64,000 nt of DNA from the NCBI RefSeq assembly GCF_047496725.1, contig NC_132978.1:10010501-10074500 (forward strand), given 5' to 3'. A model generated the notes under the pieces. That model made no database searches and was not told the DNA's origin. It worked only from the letters and a program-made list of their open reading frames with translations. The stretch's first letter is position 1, and each line of letters opens with the position of its first letter. Positions 37,401-51,704 of this stretch are shown one piece after another. The DNA comes from Anoplolepis gracilipes. Lineage: Eukaryota > Arthropoda > Insecta > Hymenoptera > Formicidae. Made by a program: the position numbers and the translations under genes.

Positions 37401-39731
37401 ATTTGTTTTAATTAGTTTTTCTTATTTCTGAAACATGAAAAAAGCGCCAAATATATCTCAATTATTCCGTCAGATTAAAAATATTATTTTCTCTATTATT
37501 AGAAACTTTTACTAAAACGTGATATTCAGAAAGTAATTAATTCCAAATTTAATTTATATAAAAAATTTTACGCATTTATTTAAAAATTCTAGTTTTATAA
37601 AAAATATATTCAGTATGCTTTTATGAAGTAATGTTTTAAAATTATATAACTCATTTTTAATTTATATAATTATTCACGTATGTTGTATCATAAAATATTA
37701 TGGTTTGTATTTTGCGATAGTGCATATGCTCGCTTCTTTTTACACAGCCGAAGAAACTCACCGCGAATAATACTGCTACGAAATATACTAATTAGTTATA
37801 TATGTTTTGTCGTATAATTGTAGATTCATCTTTAAGTCGGCTTACTTCGTTTCATTACGAAATGTGAACGCAAAGCGAATTGATACATTGACATTAATAT
37901 CGTCCTGTCGATCGAGAGATTTTCGGTCTGATTGGTTTCATTGGACATTGCCCGAAATCACGATCGACGAGCATATATCTCCTTTGTGAGGAGACTGGGC
38001 TTTCAAGAATACTACATCTGTTAATCTGTTGGGCAATTCACGCGTGAACGAAAGAAAAGCGATAAAGGTGACCAGTCGGCCTCACTCCTCGCGAGAGATC
38101 CGTTCGCACAAGCCTTTTTCACGCTTCGCCGGCTCTCTAGTTATAGTATAGCACTTGTATCGAGATAAAGGATTAAGCTCAGTTTTATATACTTTGTGTT
38201 ACACATCTATTCATACTTGAGATGTCTTTTAAACGTAAAATGCTGAAATTGGTATTTTCCTTAATAGTAAAATTGAATAATATAATTATTAAAAGAATGA
38301 TATTAATTTATTGTTTTGTAATATATTATTTTATCTGTGTTATTCTTAAGAGCTGTTAGAATTTGATTAATTCTAACATCAATATTTCATATCATTTATG
38401 GACATCAAATTTTAATTATTTTATCTCTATAGATACGTTCTGTTTGTGATAAAGTAAAAAAAACAGTAATAGGTATATACATATATTTACGTATATATTT
38501 ACAAATTAAAATAATTTGTATAGATTCCAGCGATATCAGTAAAAAATAATATTTACTGGTTCTTACTCGTCCTTACACCTGCTGATTGGCTCTGATTTTT
38601 TATAAGATTTCTTTTATTTATTTACACTTGACATTTCTGATTTTTACTTATGTTATATGTGATATCTAGTCTATAAATACAAAAACATATATATATATTT
38701 AAAATTTTCAATACAATTTTCTTCATGATTTTTGCAACTTTTATTCTAATTTGACGTTTTTTAAAAGCAAATATATTTATGAATCTCCTTTACAATAGCG
38801 CAGCTCCACTTTACTTTCCATCTTTCTCTCTCTCTTTCTTTCTGTCTTGCGTATTGTTATAATTATCCGATAACATCAACCTTTCTGACATACAATGAGC
38901 TTCATTCTTTCGTTCTATTCATGTTCCCACCTCTTGTATGCCGCATATCTACAAATTTCCCAGAACTTTTTATAACCCAATATTACTAATCGCGATTTCG
39001 AGGCAAAATTTAAAAAACCTAATATATTCTTATTTTGATCGCTTGTAAGTAATTATGTAAGTCGGTTTAAGAAAGACGGATCAACTATATAAATAATTAA
39101 TAAATAAATCTGATATATTTCGAGACTCACTAATTTGACATGGGGTACTTTTAGTCTTTTAAAATATAAAATTTTAATTTCAAAGTTACTTTAATTTTAA
39201 AATAAATATTATTTTATATTGAACTAACTTTTTTATAATGACTGCACCGAGAAGATTTTATAGTAACTGTACATAAAAATTCATGAAAATAAAAATTTTA
39301 ATTCTACAAAGCAAATCTTTACTTTAACTAACAAATCAATTATTAATAATGATTTAATATTTTAAAAGGTTAAAAGGAACTTTGCGCGACGTTGAATTTA
39401 TGAATCTCAAAAAATAATGAATTTATTAATTTTTTACCTGATCCGACCAATATTTTTTTAATTCTCGAAATGCACATTTTTTGCACAAAAGATTACTTTT
39501 AACTAATGTATTCAATTAACTCTATCTTCAGTTTTTTCCATTATTTATATTCTTACGAATTAAAGGAAAAAAAGTTTAATCACGTGAGAATTTTAGGATT
39601 ATATTTTAGAAGAGAAAGTAATTAAAAAGCAAGTAAATAATAAATTTGTGTGCATTGTACGACAGTTTTGCAAAACTGAGTCAGCATTTGTCACAAAATT
39701 TAGCTCTATGCGTATCATTACAGCTAAATGA
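37401..39731. other. AT-rich non-coding stretch
   Basis: AT-rich with a GC-intermediate part at 37740-38150. No gene, RNA or organised repeat is recognised. Confidence 0.5.
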
Positions 39732-39989
39732 TCTAGCGAAGGTCTTCGCGTGCCTTTATTCGACTTTTACGGAACCCACGATCTATTCTCCCTTGTCTCA
39801 CAAAATATACAATTTCTCTCTTTTACCGATGGTTTAAGCGATCTTGCCGCGACACGTAAAAGGTGCGATAAACTAGAAGCTTTACTGGGTATTACGGAAG
39901 ACGTTAAAACCTTATTCGAGCGCCACCAGCACACCAAACCGCAAAATTACGCCATAAAATTGCGTGAAATACATGGCACGCGCACTTGA
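39732..39989 (+). other. Unrecognised coding-like fragment
   Basis: After a TGA at 39729-39731 the frame stays open for 85 codons to a TGA ending at 39989. The peptide is non-repetitive and reads like a real protein end, with a predicted amphipathic helical part (DKLEALLGITEDVKTLFERH) and a basic C-terminus. No ATG occurs in the frame. An overlapping frame at 39646-39837 is also protein-like (LSQNLALCVSLQLNDLAKVF), so a frameshifted remnant of a longer gene is possible. I do not recognise the family. Options are a terminal exon, a pseudogene or transposon fragment, or chance. Confidence 0.22.
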
Positions 39990-41620
39990 TCATGTCACAT
40001 GATAAACCTTGAGAAAGTCGATAGTTATTTGTTATTTAATTATATCTCTCTCGAGACTATCACTTCTTTTTGCAACAGTTAACAAAGTGAAGCGCTTTGA
40101 GATCTTGTCAACTGAAGTGATATTTTAATCATGTTGGAAGTTTGGATTAGTTATACCTCTTGGTTTATCAACTCTAGTTAGCAATTCTCTGTCCCTCTGT
40201 AGATGTTAGTTTCATAAATTCCATAAATTTAGATTAACATAAATACAGAAAGAGAATTTAATTATTTAAGATGAGCGCGTAAATCAATGTTAGTAAAATA
40301 GAAATAGAGAACTCATTCTTTATTAAAAATTATCATAAAAATTATTATTTCTAACAAATCTGAATATATTATATTCCTACGAGAAATTATATTCTGACGT
40401 TGCCAAGGTCTTCATTAAAAACGGATAAAGAGACTCAGCACTTCCTTCTGGGGCATAAATAGTCTATGCAAGGGCATAAACGTCCTTCCGCTATAAGGAG
40501 ATACTTGTAGCGGCCGACTCGTTATTATGGCTCTTCGCGTTAATCATTTGCGATAGGTTTTCCACGTGCAAAGCACGAAGCTCAAAAATCGTCTGTCTTC
40601 AATGAATCATTTTGAAATATAACGGAGGCGAATGAGCGCGTGTGTGCGCAACTTAAAAATTAAAAATTAAATTATTTGATAAAAAGCAACATTGTTTAAA
40701 ATTAATCGTCAATACAGATAGATGTTTCAGTAAAATTACACGAAGAAAAGAAAAAAAGATGTTAATTTTAATCTGAGATAGAGGGTTGAACGCACGCATG
40801 GTAGAGCGGGCGACGGAGAATACGTGAAAGGGAGAAATCAAGAGAAAAAGGAAGAGGGAGATGAAACTGGTAGTACACACCGCGGCTAATACATTATTGC
40901 ATTGCGCACAACTAGGTAGGCAGTTAATTTAGCAGTGGCATGCCTCCATCGTCGGCCGATTGCTTCTTGTATTGCCTTCCACTGGTCATATGCATAATGT
41001 AATTGACTTCATCCCGTGCTCCCCCGGCTTTTCGCCCGGTCTTCGTTGGCCTTTATTTCCGTTCCGTCATCCCCGATATTATTTCCTCGCCGTCGTTCGG
41101 ACCTGCTCTTTCACCCCTATCGACGTGTATTTACAGGTACACAATAGTTATTGAAATAATATCACATCGATGAAAAAAACGAGCAATATTCACATTGACC
41201 AAGCCTCGTTTCAACTTGGACCTGAATAGATTTGTGGAGCAAACAAAAATAATTTTTACATTTGTTCCATTTCCAATATCAAATTTAAAAACGCTCGATG
41301 CACATTGCAAATTGTTGAAGGTAAAATGTTTTTTCAATCTTTTAAACACTATGAAAATCTTTTTTTATCTCCGATAAACTCTGAATGCGGCTATAGTATT
41401 TTTGAAAATAGCGATCAATACGTTTTGAAATAAAATAATACACATTGCTTTTAGTTCTTTAAACTTGAATGAAAATATCAATGCAGTTTGAAATAGAATT
41501 TGTTGTATTTGTTGCTGTATATTAATAATGTAATAACGCAAATTATAATTGATAAAAAAGTTATATCTAAATTTTTCGCTTGAAGAAAAGAATCATTAAC
41601 ATTGTAAGAAGTCGCTTCGA
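39990..41620. other. AT-rich non-coding stretch
   Basis: AT-rich with GC-richer portions at 40390-40620 and 40780-41140. No gene is recognised. Confidence 0.5.
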
Positions 41621-44280
41621 TTTATATGCTTAAGAGGCTTTTAAAATTCTCGTACCGCACACGGACGCGCAGACGGAGAAAGACGAAAAGAAACGGATTG
41701 TGTTTCGTCTGATCGCGGTTATGCTCACAACGCGTGACGGAGAATTCTGATGGATCGTGGTCGCGGATCGTTACGGCGTAATTGTCCCGCGGGTGGACCT
41801 GATCGACAGATATGTCCGACCGACTAGAAAGGTCAATTTCATGTTTCAGCGATAGTTATGTCGGGAGGCACGTCAAAGGTGCCGGGTGTCGCAATCGAAT
41901 CCCATCGGTGCTTTCAACGCGGTGTTACGGACCCTCTTCAAAGCCTGTTAATCGCACATGATACTCCATCGAATAGCACTGTAGAAAGTAACAATACACG
42001 CGAAATAACATCTCGTGTCTGCGATTGAATTTCGCGTGATTTGTAAAAAAAGAACGTTCGATTCTCGAGCATGCGATTTTCGAATTAATATCTCTTTCAA
42101 TCGGAGATAATGAGAATATATATACGATATCAATATTTTACCCTATTGATATAATAAAAATTTTAACACTTTCCCTTGTGGAAATATAACAAGGCTTTTC
42201 GAGAGCATGCAGACATTCATCATCTATATATACAGGATAAAAGAATTAAAATAAAGATCTGATAAAAGAATTAAAAACTTTAGAAATAGATTATAATTTT
42301 AATTATACTCTAATTACTTTAATTAAGCTGAAAAGTTTTAAATGTAAAACGAATGATTCAGAATATCGTCTAAATAAATGCTGACTGATACTAATTCCAA
42401 AAATATGACGATGATACACATGAGACCCAAGAATGTTCCCATGAAAAAATTTAACTTTAAAGTTTTATTTTATAAAATTGAGTAATTTATGCCAGTCATT
42501 TAGCCGGTTAGGTTACTCCACCTGTCTCTAACCGTAGTCTTTTTTTCTATTTCAGGTACGTAAGATAAATCAATGGAATATTAGGATAGACGCTACCAGC
42601 AAGATCGTAAGTTAAAATACTCCATTAATTCTCGATACCCTATTTCCACCGGCTCTCAATTACGCCGAGTAAACAATGAGGGCCGAAAACTTCTCTTAAT
42701 TTATGACATTGCTCGACATCGCCAGATAATCGAGAGAGTTTTCAAGCGTTGTCGAAATGGCCGCATTGAATTATTTTTTTATTTGGTAGATTAGTCGCGT
42801 ATCTTGGCGATATCGAGCTCTGATGCGGTACAACCGCGGTAAGGACGAGGAAACAGAGAAATGGCAGAATGGTCAAAAGAGAAAAAGAGCGGTACGGAAA
42901 AGAGAAAGGGGGACAGGAGAGCGAAACGCCGAGCAAGGAGAGAGCGGTAGAGGAGGCACTTTATGCGTTTCTTTCGTCGCGGGGTTTCGTTTGCAATAAT
43001 TTATGCGGGAAGACAGCTTGAGAAATGACCGTTGGCTCCTTGTGCAACCTTAATTTGCAACAGTTTACTTCAGGAACGTTTTGAGAAATGGCCGCTGGCG
43101 AGATACGAGGGCACGGCCCGCACTACGTTTGCGGCGGATCGCATGAAGACATTTATCGCGGATCGACCATTGATGAGAGAAAATAAAAGAGGCGAAAGAT
43201 CTCGGTCTTTTATACGTTTCCGTTCGTGTAATTAACAAGTAAAGCTTCTTAATTCTCATATTTATAAAAACAATGTTTTATTAGAGAAAAATTTAATCAA
43301 AGTTTGCTGGAGTCTGTGATAAATCATGATATAAATCGATATCAGCCAGTTGAATTACTTCATATTTATTTAAAATAAATATCGTTGGAAAATCGTAAAA
43401 AGAGACGTTAATTCACTTTAAGCAGCAATCTCGTTCGAAAAATATATTTCTGTTATAAATTAGCCTCGCGAATGAGACCGCAAAAACGAAACGATTAATG
43501 GTTCAAATATTCGCTTGTTGACGTTGATGAAATGTCACGTCAAAATCGCGTACCAGTCTTGAAATATTTAGATAATGTGAAGAAGCAGATTACGATCTTT
43601 TCATTTAATATACATAAGTGTTTGACGGAGCGAATAATTTACAATATAATTTATGTCTTTTTTCTCTAAAGATTATTTTAACAGAAATAATAATCTGTTT
43701 ACTTAAACAAATTACATACACTTGTATGCGTGCATATATAGTTGAATTCATATTCACAATCAAACGATGACTCGTTATTTATTCCGTCGAATAAATTGTT
43801 CCACGTGGAATAGCCGAAATCATTCGTTCAATCACAATGCGAATCTCACATCCCGCGCTAATAAAAAGTGCCGCGTGCCCCCGAGATTCTCGACAAGGAT
43901 CATTCAAAGGAGAGAAAGAGAGAGCATTCGAAGAGGCCCGGCAGGACTTCTATAACGCAAAGTAATACGGTGCGGTTAATTCGACGAAAATTGCGAAGCT
44001 GTCTGCCCTTATCCATCAATTTTAATTCAGCTCGCGGCCCACCCACCGTGGGCGCGCCGCCTCTAGCAACTTCCGTTCGCGGTCCTTTCGTGAAAAGAGG
44101 CGCAGGCCTCTCCCTTCGTTTATTCAACGGAAGAAGGGTACCACGAAAAATCTCTATTAATCGTTGTCAAGCGAAAATGCGATCGCATTCAGCATCTAGA
44201 ATTCAAGCTATTGCTATATTTCATATAGGAATTACTCGCAACTGGCGGTTACTAAAGCGGTATTATTAACGGAAGACATA
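41621..44280. other. Mixed region with CpG-rich islands
   Basis: CpG-richer DNA at 41640-42080, 42590-43240 and 43770-44260 alternates with AT-rich parts. Overlapping frames at 43868-44269 are unrecognised and low in credibility. A Pho/GAGA motif cluster is listed separately. Confidence 0.45.
42732..43094. promoter_or_regulatory. Pho/YY1 plus GAGA motif cluster
   Basis: Two ATGGCCG motifs, complementary to CGGCCAT (42757-42763 and 43088-43094), bracket a purine-rich stretch with GAGAG cores at 42732-42738, 42917-42921 and 42938-42944. Co-occurrence of Pho and GAGA cores within a few hundred bases is characteristic of insect Polycomb response elements. Function is inference only. Confidence 0.25.
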
Positions 44281-45030
44281 AAAATATCCGAATGTGTGTT
44301 GTAAAACTTCGAATATCATTTGTCGATACCGTAAGAATCTCTTATTCTATCATATCTCCTGTCTTTTTAAACATTGCTTTGCTAAAACATCGAACTACTA
44401 AAAGTCGAATTTTATACAAATAATAAGAATAATATACACGTGAAATAAGCTACAGCAGTTTTTTACGAGCAGTTAATGGAAAAAGGTACAATACATTTTC
44501 GTTTAACTTTTTTTAAAAACTTTCTGAATTTTTTGCTCCTTTCTAGAATGTAAGAAAAGTGAGATTTTAGGATTCACTATATGCTTTTTAAATCTTTATA
44601 CCTGGTACTTAACTCTTCTTTTTGTAGTTAAAATTTACATTGTTCAAAAGGACCTTTCTAATCCTCCACTTCCTTTCTTCGTGGTGAAAAACTAGAAATA
44701 TAGTTAACGTACCGCTCGTCAAGTGGATTAGCTTTTACTGCCTTCGAGACTATATGGTACATCTACCTGTCAGACTTATACCCTCTACCTAGTTTCCTTA
44801 GCCGCTTTTCCTTCGATTCCCGAGACAATACTACCGTGTCCATTCGATCAACATAAATTAGAATAAATAATGATTTTTACAAGTCTTTATATTTAGCATA
44901 AATTATAAAATTAAAAGATCCCCTGATTAAATCAGTTAAATTAGTTATGAAATTATCTTTGAGCCACGCGCAATCTATAATAATCTTTAGATTTTTCTAC
45001 ATAAATAAGAAAACAAATTCATCGAACTGC

Positions 45031-45061
<31 letters not shown>

Positions 45062-47041
45062 GATATTAATATCGTTCATCAAAATATGTCCAGAGTAAAA
45101 TTAAAATTGTTTACGTACAAAGTACAAAGAAATATAAATATAAATACAAATTTATTTTCTTGAAGAAAAAAGATATTTTATATAGAAAGAACTGTGTGTG
45201 TGAAAACATATAAAAAATATAATATATATAATATTTACGAAGATTCAAGACAATCAAATCAAATGTTAATTCAAATCAAGTAAAAGATATATCATTAATA
45301 CAACTGTTCGCTGATTCTTTTCGCTTTCTGTTTCTTGTTAGACAAATGTGTATCGTTTACAATACAGTGTGACATTTTCTCTTTTTAAAAGAAATTATTT
45401 TTTGCAAAATTTATTTATTTGCAGCAGTAATTCTTACGGGACCACCTAACAGGCAAAGTAAAATTGAAAGAAAACTAACAGTAAGGGAAACTTTCTCACT
45501 TTTTTTTGTTTAATTTTTTGCTCCAATTTTAGGTCAGCATGGTCAATCTTGAGCCAATGTCTAGAAGTGCATTTGGGGAAAAATTCTCCTTTTAACGTCA
45601 TGCTTTTTCGAAATTATCTAGTACGGTTGGCAATAATTTTTCCGAAACCCCTCAGACGGGTTTTTTTGCAACATTTGAACTGTCGTTCACCATTTTCACG
45701 AGCGATAGAGTGATTACGAAAGAGTATGTCATCTCTTTCTAAATTCATCTTTTCCTCAAAACTTTTGTACATCTTTGTATTATAGGATATATAATAGGAT
45801 TCACGAAGAACTTAGTTTCAACCATGATATTCATTTTTAGGTTGTATCAATTTATAACAGTATTTATACAGTCTTTTATATAAATCTCGCAAAATAGTAT
45901 AAATATATAAAATGAAAATAGATGTAACTCTATAATTTATATAAAATTCATTTTAGGTCTAAATATATTTAAAATAGGTTTTACAAATATACTTTTATAG
46001 AATTATTCTATATTTTCATATTACAAGTCTAATAAAATCTATATATAATTTTATGTTTTAAATAAATGTATCTTTTTTTAAAATATATATACATATATAC
46101 GCGGTGCGTTATCGCGTAATTCACACGGCAAGAATTTAATTTCATGTAAAGCGCGTGAAGATATAATGTTCTCGGCTGAGTTAAGGCACATGTGATTACA
46201 TAGGGCGCCCTGTAAGCCTTATTATTATCGTTCAAAATTTCCAGACTGCAATGTATAATCGAGTCGATTAACACGACTACGTAAGAGAAGGCACAGTTCT
46301 CGTTGGTCTCTTGCGAGCTATGAATTAACACGACGTGGTACACGTTCTCTTTCTCCGCTTGCGGGCTTTTAAGAGCGAGAGTGCTTCCTTGACTTACGAT
46401 CGGCACTAGCTCGCGTTTCCTGTTACAATCTCGCACGCGCCGTGCGTCTCTTTCTAATTCTGGCGTGCCCTTGTCTTTGTGTTTTGCTTCAGAATAGTAT
46501 CCCAAGGAAGTTTCTTCGCGATTATACGTGCTCGTCTAAATTACGAACAATTCTTTCTAAGAAATTTGGAATTGACTTTTACACGGCCAATATTTAAATC
46601 CCAACTATTTAATTATTTGTGTGAAATATTTTAACTAATTAGAGAAAAAATTGTTGAGATAAATTTGTGGAATTTCTATTGGAACAATTTTATTGTGTTA
46701 ATAATTTGTCATAATAATTCTTTTGTATTATTTTATCTCTTTTCTTTAGTTTTTATACATAAAATAATTTTGACGAAATAATGTATTGTATTTAATTTTT
46801 TTAATATTAATTTAATGCTATTCACTTTAAATTAATTTTCTTTTACATTAACTTAATGTATTAATTTATTTTTAAAAGAAATTAAGTGAAATTGCTCTTT
46901 TTCTCCCAACTAAGAAATTTGCATATGAAATTAAATTCAGTGCGATTTAGTTTCTTCTCAATATTTTATGCATGAATTTCTACAATAAACTCAAATACAT
47001 GGGTCTTGTCAAAAAACGATCATTATCCTCTCATGAGACAT

Positions 47042-47043
<2 letters not shown>
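44281..47043. other. AT-rich non-coding stretch
   Basis: AT-rich with a GC-intermediate block at 46100-46550 carrying an unrecognised minus-strand frame that lacks an ATG at its 5' end. Nothing else is seen apart from the GT/TA tract. Confidence 0.5.
45031..45060. repeat. Compound (GT)10(AT)5 microsatellite
   Basis: Ten GT units run straight into five AT units. Confidence 0.93.

Positions 47044-47093
<50 letters not shown>
47044..47093. repeat. (TC)25 microsatellite
   Basis: Twenty-five uninterrupted TC units. On the other strand this is a GA tract with many GAGAG cores. Confidence 0.97.
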
Positions 47094-47097
<4 letters not shown>

Positions 47098-50000
47098 ATC
47101 ACAAAAACCGGTATTTACTCATGGACAGTCATGTTGATCATTAGTCGGACTAATGTTTCAAATTCTATCGGATGTTACGTTCTTCCTCCCACTGAAATGT
47201 CGAATCGTTAAGACACTGTACGAACATCTATCTGTTTTGCATTTTGTACGTGTTACATTTTCTCTCTTCTCTTGTCCTCTCTTCTCTGCGTCTCTCTTCT
47301 GATTTTCTAATTAACGCGGGCTCCGCCAAAACTCGAGATAAGGATCGGAGCTCGTTAGGTCGAAATCGACAGCGTCTCTTAGATTAATGTTCGCCGGTGC
47401 GAATGACAGCGATTTAACAAACGAGAGCACACGTAATATCGTGACATGTTATTTCATTAATTTATCGCGAAACGTTTAATAATAATTAAATGCTACATGT
47501 TAAATGGTAGCTTCGCAATAGTATCCTTGAAAATTACAATTACGTTTGTACGAACCATTGCCTGATTTATTAACACATTTGGATTTATTATTAATATTAT
47601 TAATTGAATAAATGACTGTCATTAGATTATGCTTGTTGTATTAATGATAGCGTGCTTTCGCTTGCAACCCGAAATAATAGGTAGCAGCAGAGCGTGGATA
47701 GTTCAAAGAATAGAAATAAAACGGATATGGCGAATGATTATTCGCCCATTCTCCGTAGCGTTGATTTTTCTCTACAGTCACGGGCGATTAAGCAGACATG
47801 TTTCACCACTCCCGTCCGTGTATATTCATGATAAAGCTTGAATCTGCCATTTAAATCTGACCTATATATGGGCTCAATGTGATTTTTACATAATGGCAAA
47901 AGAAAAATTTAATAAAGGAAAGCGCAAAACGCGAAATGGAAAGAAACAAGAAATAAATTATTATCTTAGCGTCTATACAATGCTAATTTCCAATTCTGAA
48001 ATGATATTAATTAATACAACACATGTATATATGTGCGAGAGAAACAGTAATATCTCGGAAAATAGCTTGCATTTACATATTTTCTCATTTATTTATTAGT
48101 ATCTTGAAATACTTTTTCCAAGTATATTCTTGTGCGCTTTCTTTTTTATAAATATCCATATATTTTGCAAAAAGAAATACAATTTTTTTTTTACGAAAAC
48201 TCTAGTTGAAAATTGGCACTATATGCATTATTGTTGACAAACGTTATTGAGACTGCGAAAGAATATGATAATAAATTGCTTACGTAAGGTGGCGAGTTGG
48301 CGCGTCGCGAGGAAAATAGTCTATGCAAGTAGGGTGAAAAACGATGACGTCATAAAAGAAGCGTAAAAATTGATTTCTATTTTCGCGGACGCATTGTTCC
48401 GCTGTTGACAAGTTGACGGGCATGAATGTCGGTTAATGGCTAATGGATCCTCGGGGCATCGCCGCGTTTCTCGCGTGGATCCACAGGTGCAGAAGAGCTC
48501 GTTGAACGTTCGATCGAATAACGGCCAGTCGATCGATCGATCGACGCGCGTCTTGTCCCGTCTCCTCTCCTCTCTCGTATCCTTCTATTTTGCTCGCGGA
48601 AAGGCCGCGAGCCGATACGAGGCGATATCGTCAGCGCGATTGACGAAGGTGAGAAGAGGCGAAGCGTTTATGCACGCGCGCGCCCGAGACGCCTCGAATC
48701 AGGATCGACGAGGATCGATGTAACGTGTCCAATCATAGTTCAAGGCAGGGTCAGGAAGAAGAGCCTCGGATCCTCGCGAGAGGAACGCCATAATGAAGCA
48801 AAATGGATTGGACCCGACCGGCGTGAGTGCGTGTACGCGCATCGACTAACACGCGCGTTTCTTCTCTTCTCTGCGCGACGTAAGTGTGCGTGCGATACGA
48901 ATTTGGCGAACGGCGATAAATAATGATGATCGATGGCCGTTGAGAATTTCGTATTGTGCGAGCAAAGATCGCGATTACCTCGCAAATTAGGCGTAGCCAA
49001 GCTTTCGGTTCTTGGGACTTATTAACATATGATAATCCGTTCTCCAAGCAGATCGTTTCGTAGGATCAGTGACCTATCGGAGTAGGATAGTAATCTACGA
49101 GCTATCGGTCAACTCGTAACAACCATTTGTACATTACGAAAGAGATCGTTATCTGACGAAAAAAATACCTTGAGAAATTGTCTATCACATCAAAAATTTT
49201 TTCGGATCATCATCACTTTCATACGTACTTTGTATGGTTACGCTAATAAATTTCATGTAATTATCGAGCTGCGAAATTCCTTAAGCGTGACTTATCCTCT
49301 CTTTCACTTGTGATTATTCTCGCATGAGCAAATATAAATGTTGAAAATACACTATTCTCTACGAGTAATCGACAAATCCAAAATATTACTCCAAAATCTT
49401 GCACCTGTTCTTCTATTATAGAGCCATTTGCGTGTTCGTCTTCAGACGGGAGTCTAACAGTTAATAGACTCTCGAGAAAAAAATTCTTTCCGAAAAGAAT
49501 CGTTGCTATTCATTATAAGAGGTTTTTACCTGCAATATCTATAATTCAAAAATGATGATTAGGACATTTTATTATAATGTGAAAGACTCGTCGCTATGTA
49601 TCGTGGAAATATATTGTACGACAGTCTAATGAAGGTCGAGATATATATTTGTTGATATTTTCCCGAACCAACTCAGGTAACCAATTTTTCCGCAGCGGTA
49701 TGATGTTTCCGAAAAAATCGCACCTGTCTTCCAGGATGCATCTGCGGTTTCTCACTCAAATGGACCCACAAAAGGGGATGTTCTTTAAAAAGCGTTCAAA
49801 CCGGTGTTTCGAATATGTACATAAGATTTGACTTTTTCCCCGGCTTCCTTTCTCCGGCTCCTCGACTGTAAGGTCGATGGCGATCAATATTTGCGAAGCA
49901 CTTTCATTTTCGTGATGCGTTGCTCGAGATATACTCACGTATTTCTGGTCAGAGCGCCGCTTTACCCACTACCTTACATCCATTTAATACCTTCATTGTG

Positions 50001-51380
50001 CCGCGCTCTCATGCGAGACTGCTTTGCACATAGGACAGGGAAAGAAGACGAAAGCGGAAAGTTGAGGGAGAAGGATAGAAACAAACAGAGAGGAGAGAAT
50101 GCACAGGCGAGATGTGTAACAAACGGATCGCGGGTCAACGATCAAGGACCGGCCCGGGTTTGTTTGAGAAGGATTTAAAGATCTTTCTGTATGACTCAGC
50201 TTTATTAAAACCGGCCCTAAAGCGAATCTATATCTGGAGAAAGTAATCTAAGATTTTAATAAATAAACGAGGGAATAAGTAATAATGTAAGATGTTTTTC
50301 CCATCTCTTCCCATGTGCTACTAATTTTCGCGACCGTTTCGTCATTAAAAACCAACGACAATGTGTAGACGCTGAGACAATGCTTCTTCCCGTCATCCTT
50401 CATTGTTTCGGACGCGCGTCTGGAATCTTAAAAGACTACCCCATTATTATACATCCATCCGGAGAGGGACCCTCTTCCTTCGTGTAATCCCCGAAATCAA
50501 ATTGACGAGCACACGAGACACCTGCGTGAAATCAGGCGGCATCTAAAAGCGTTTGCGCGAAATTTCACTAATCAAATTTTATCAACTTTCTAAGTTTTCA
50601 ACATTATTTCATGCATAAAATATTGCATAATATTTATATTTCTCCGCGCGAGTATACGCTTTTTCTCATTAAGAGTCTATTGTATTCTAACGTGCAGTAA
50701 TCGTTTCCAGTGTTTACGATGCTTTCTTCATTGGTAATATGCAAACGTAGTTATATATTAAAAAAATGGTTCACATTAAAAAATTAAAAATGATAAAAAA
50801 GAAAATTTTAACTATCTATAATTTTCAAGTGATTCAATAAGAAGAGGGAGGAGGAGGAAGAAATCTTTTACGAAATTAAAAAAAAAAACGAAATCATTCT
50901 CATTAATATAAAACTACTTTATTTTATTGCTCACTCAAATGAATCCTAATCATTCTTACGAAACACGTGCGCACCTGTACGACGTGTATAGTTAAAATCG
51001 CTCTCCCCAACGCGACCCATGCGCTGATGTCACGGATCGAAACCGTCGCTTCCTCTATCTCGAGCGGACCTCCGTCGTACGTGCTTATGTTACATCATTA
51101 CGCATTTGAATGCTCGACAAATTATGCTCAAAGTACCACATACGTTGAACGGCGATGTGTCATGGTGCGTGAGCGAACAACAATCTCGGAATCTCTTTCA
51201 CAACTCTTTGACGCCGCGCGAACAACGCTTTTCACGAGAATCGAAGAAGTAGCATAATACGCGTGACACGAATACGTATGCCGGTCGCATAATCACGGTA
51301 AATTTCTCTCGATGGGCGGAAAACATAATGGCTCGGCTACCATAGATGCATTACGAAAGAACGAAAATATGTGCTGTATC
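47094..51380. other. Mixed region with CpG-rich islands
   Basis: CpG-rich DNA at 47290-47420, 48290-48990, 49820-50190 and 50930-51310 alternates with AT-rich parts. Overlapping open frames in both strands at 48436-49047 are Arg/Ser-rich and unrecognised. No gene is supported. Confidence 0.45.
48529..48544. repeat. (TCGA)4 short repeat
   Basis: Four TCGA units, a fully self-complementary 16-base palindrome in CpG-rich DNA. Confidence 0.8.
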
Positions 51381-51672
51381 TTTCTTTCTCTCTCTATCTC
51401 TATATATATTTTTTTTTTTTTTGCTCATCCATGCATCTCAATACGCGCATTTGTAACCGCATACACGCATACACACGCGAGTAACCGATACGCGTTTGTA
51501 CCCACCATCGGATCAAGAGAAAGAGAGAGACAGAAAGAAACACAATGGCAAATGGTATTCTATTATTCCAGATAGGCCCCGTGCGCATCTCTCCTTCGTT
51601 GCTCACGGGGTCCGAGGAATGCAGGCATGAAATCATTCTCCAATATCTCACCGTAGGACTCTTCCCCCTTCA

Positions 51673-51699
<27 letters not shown>
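51673..51699. repeat. (TC)n microsatellite
   Basis: About thirteen TC units within a longer pyrimidine-rich stretch. Confidence 0.9.
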
Positions 51700-51704
<5 letters not shown>

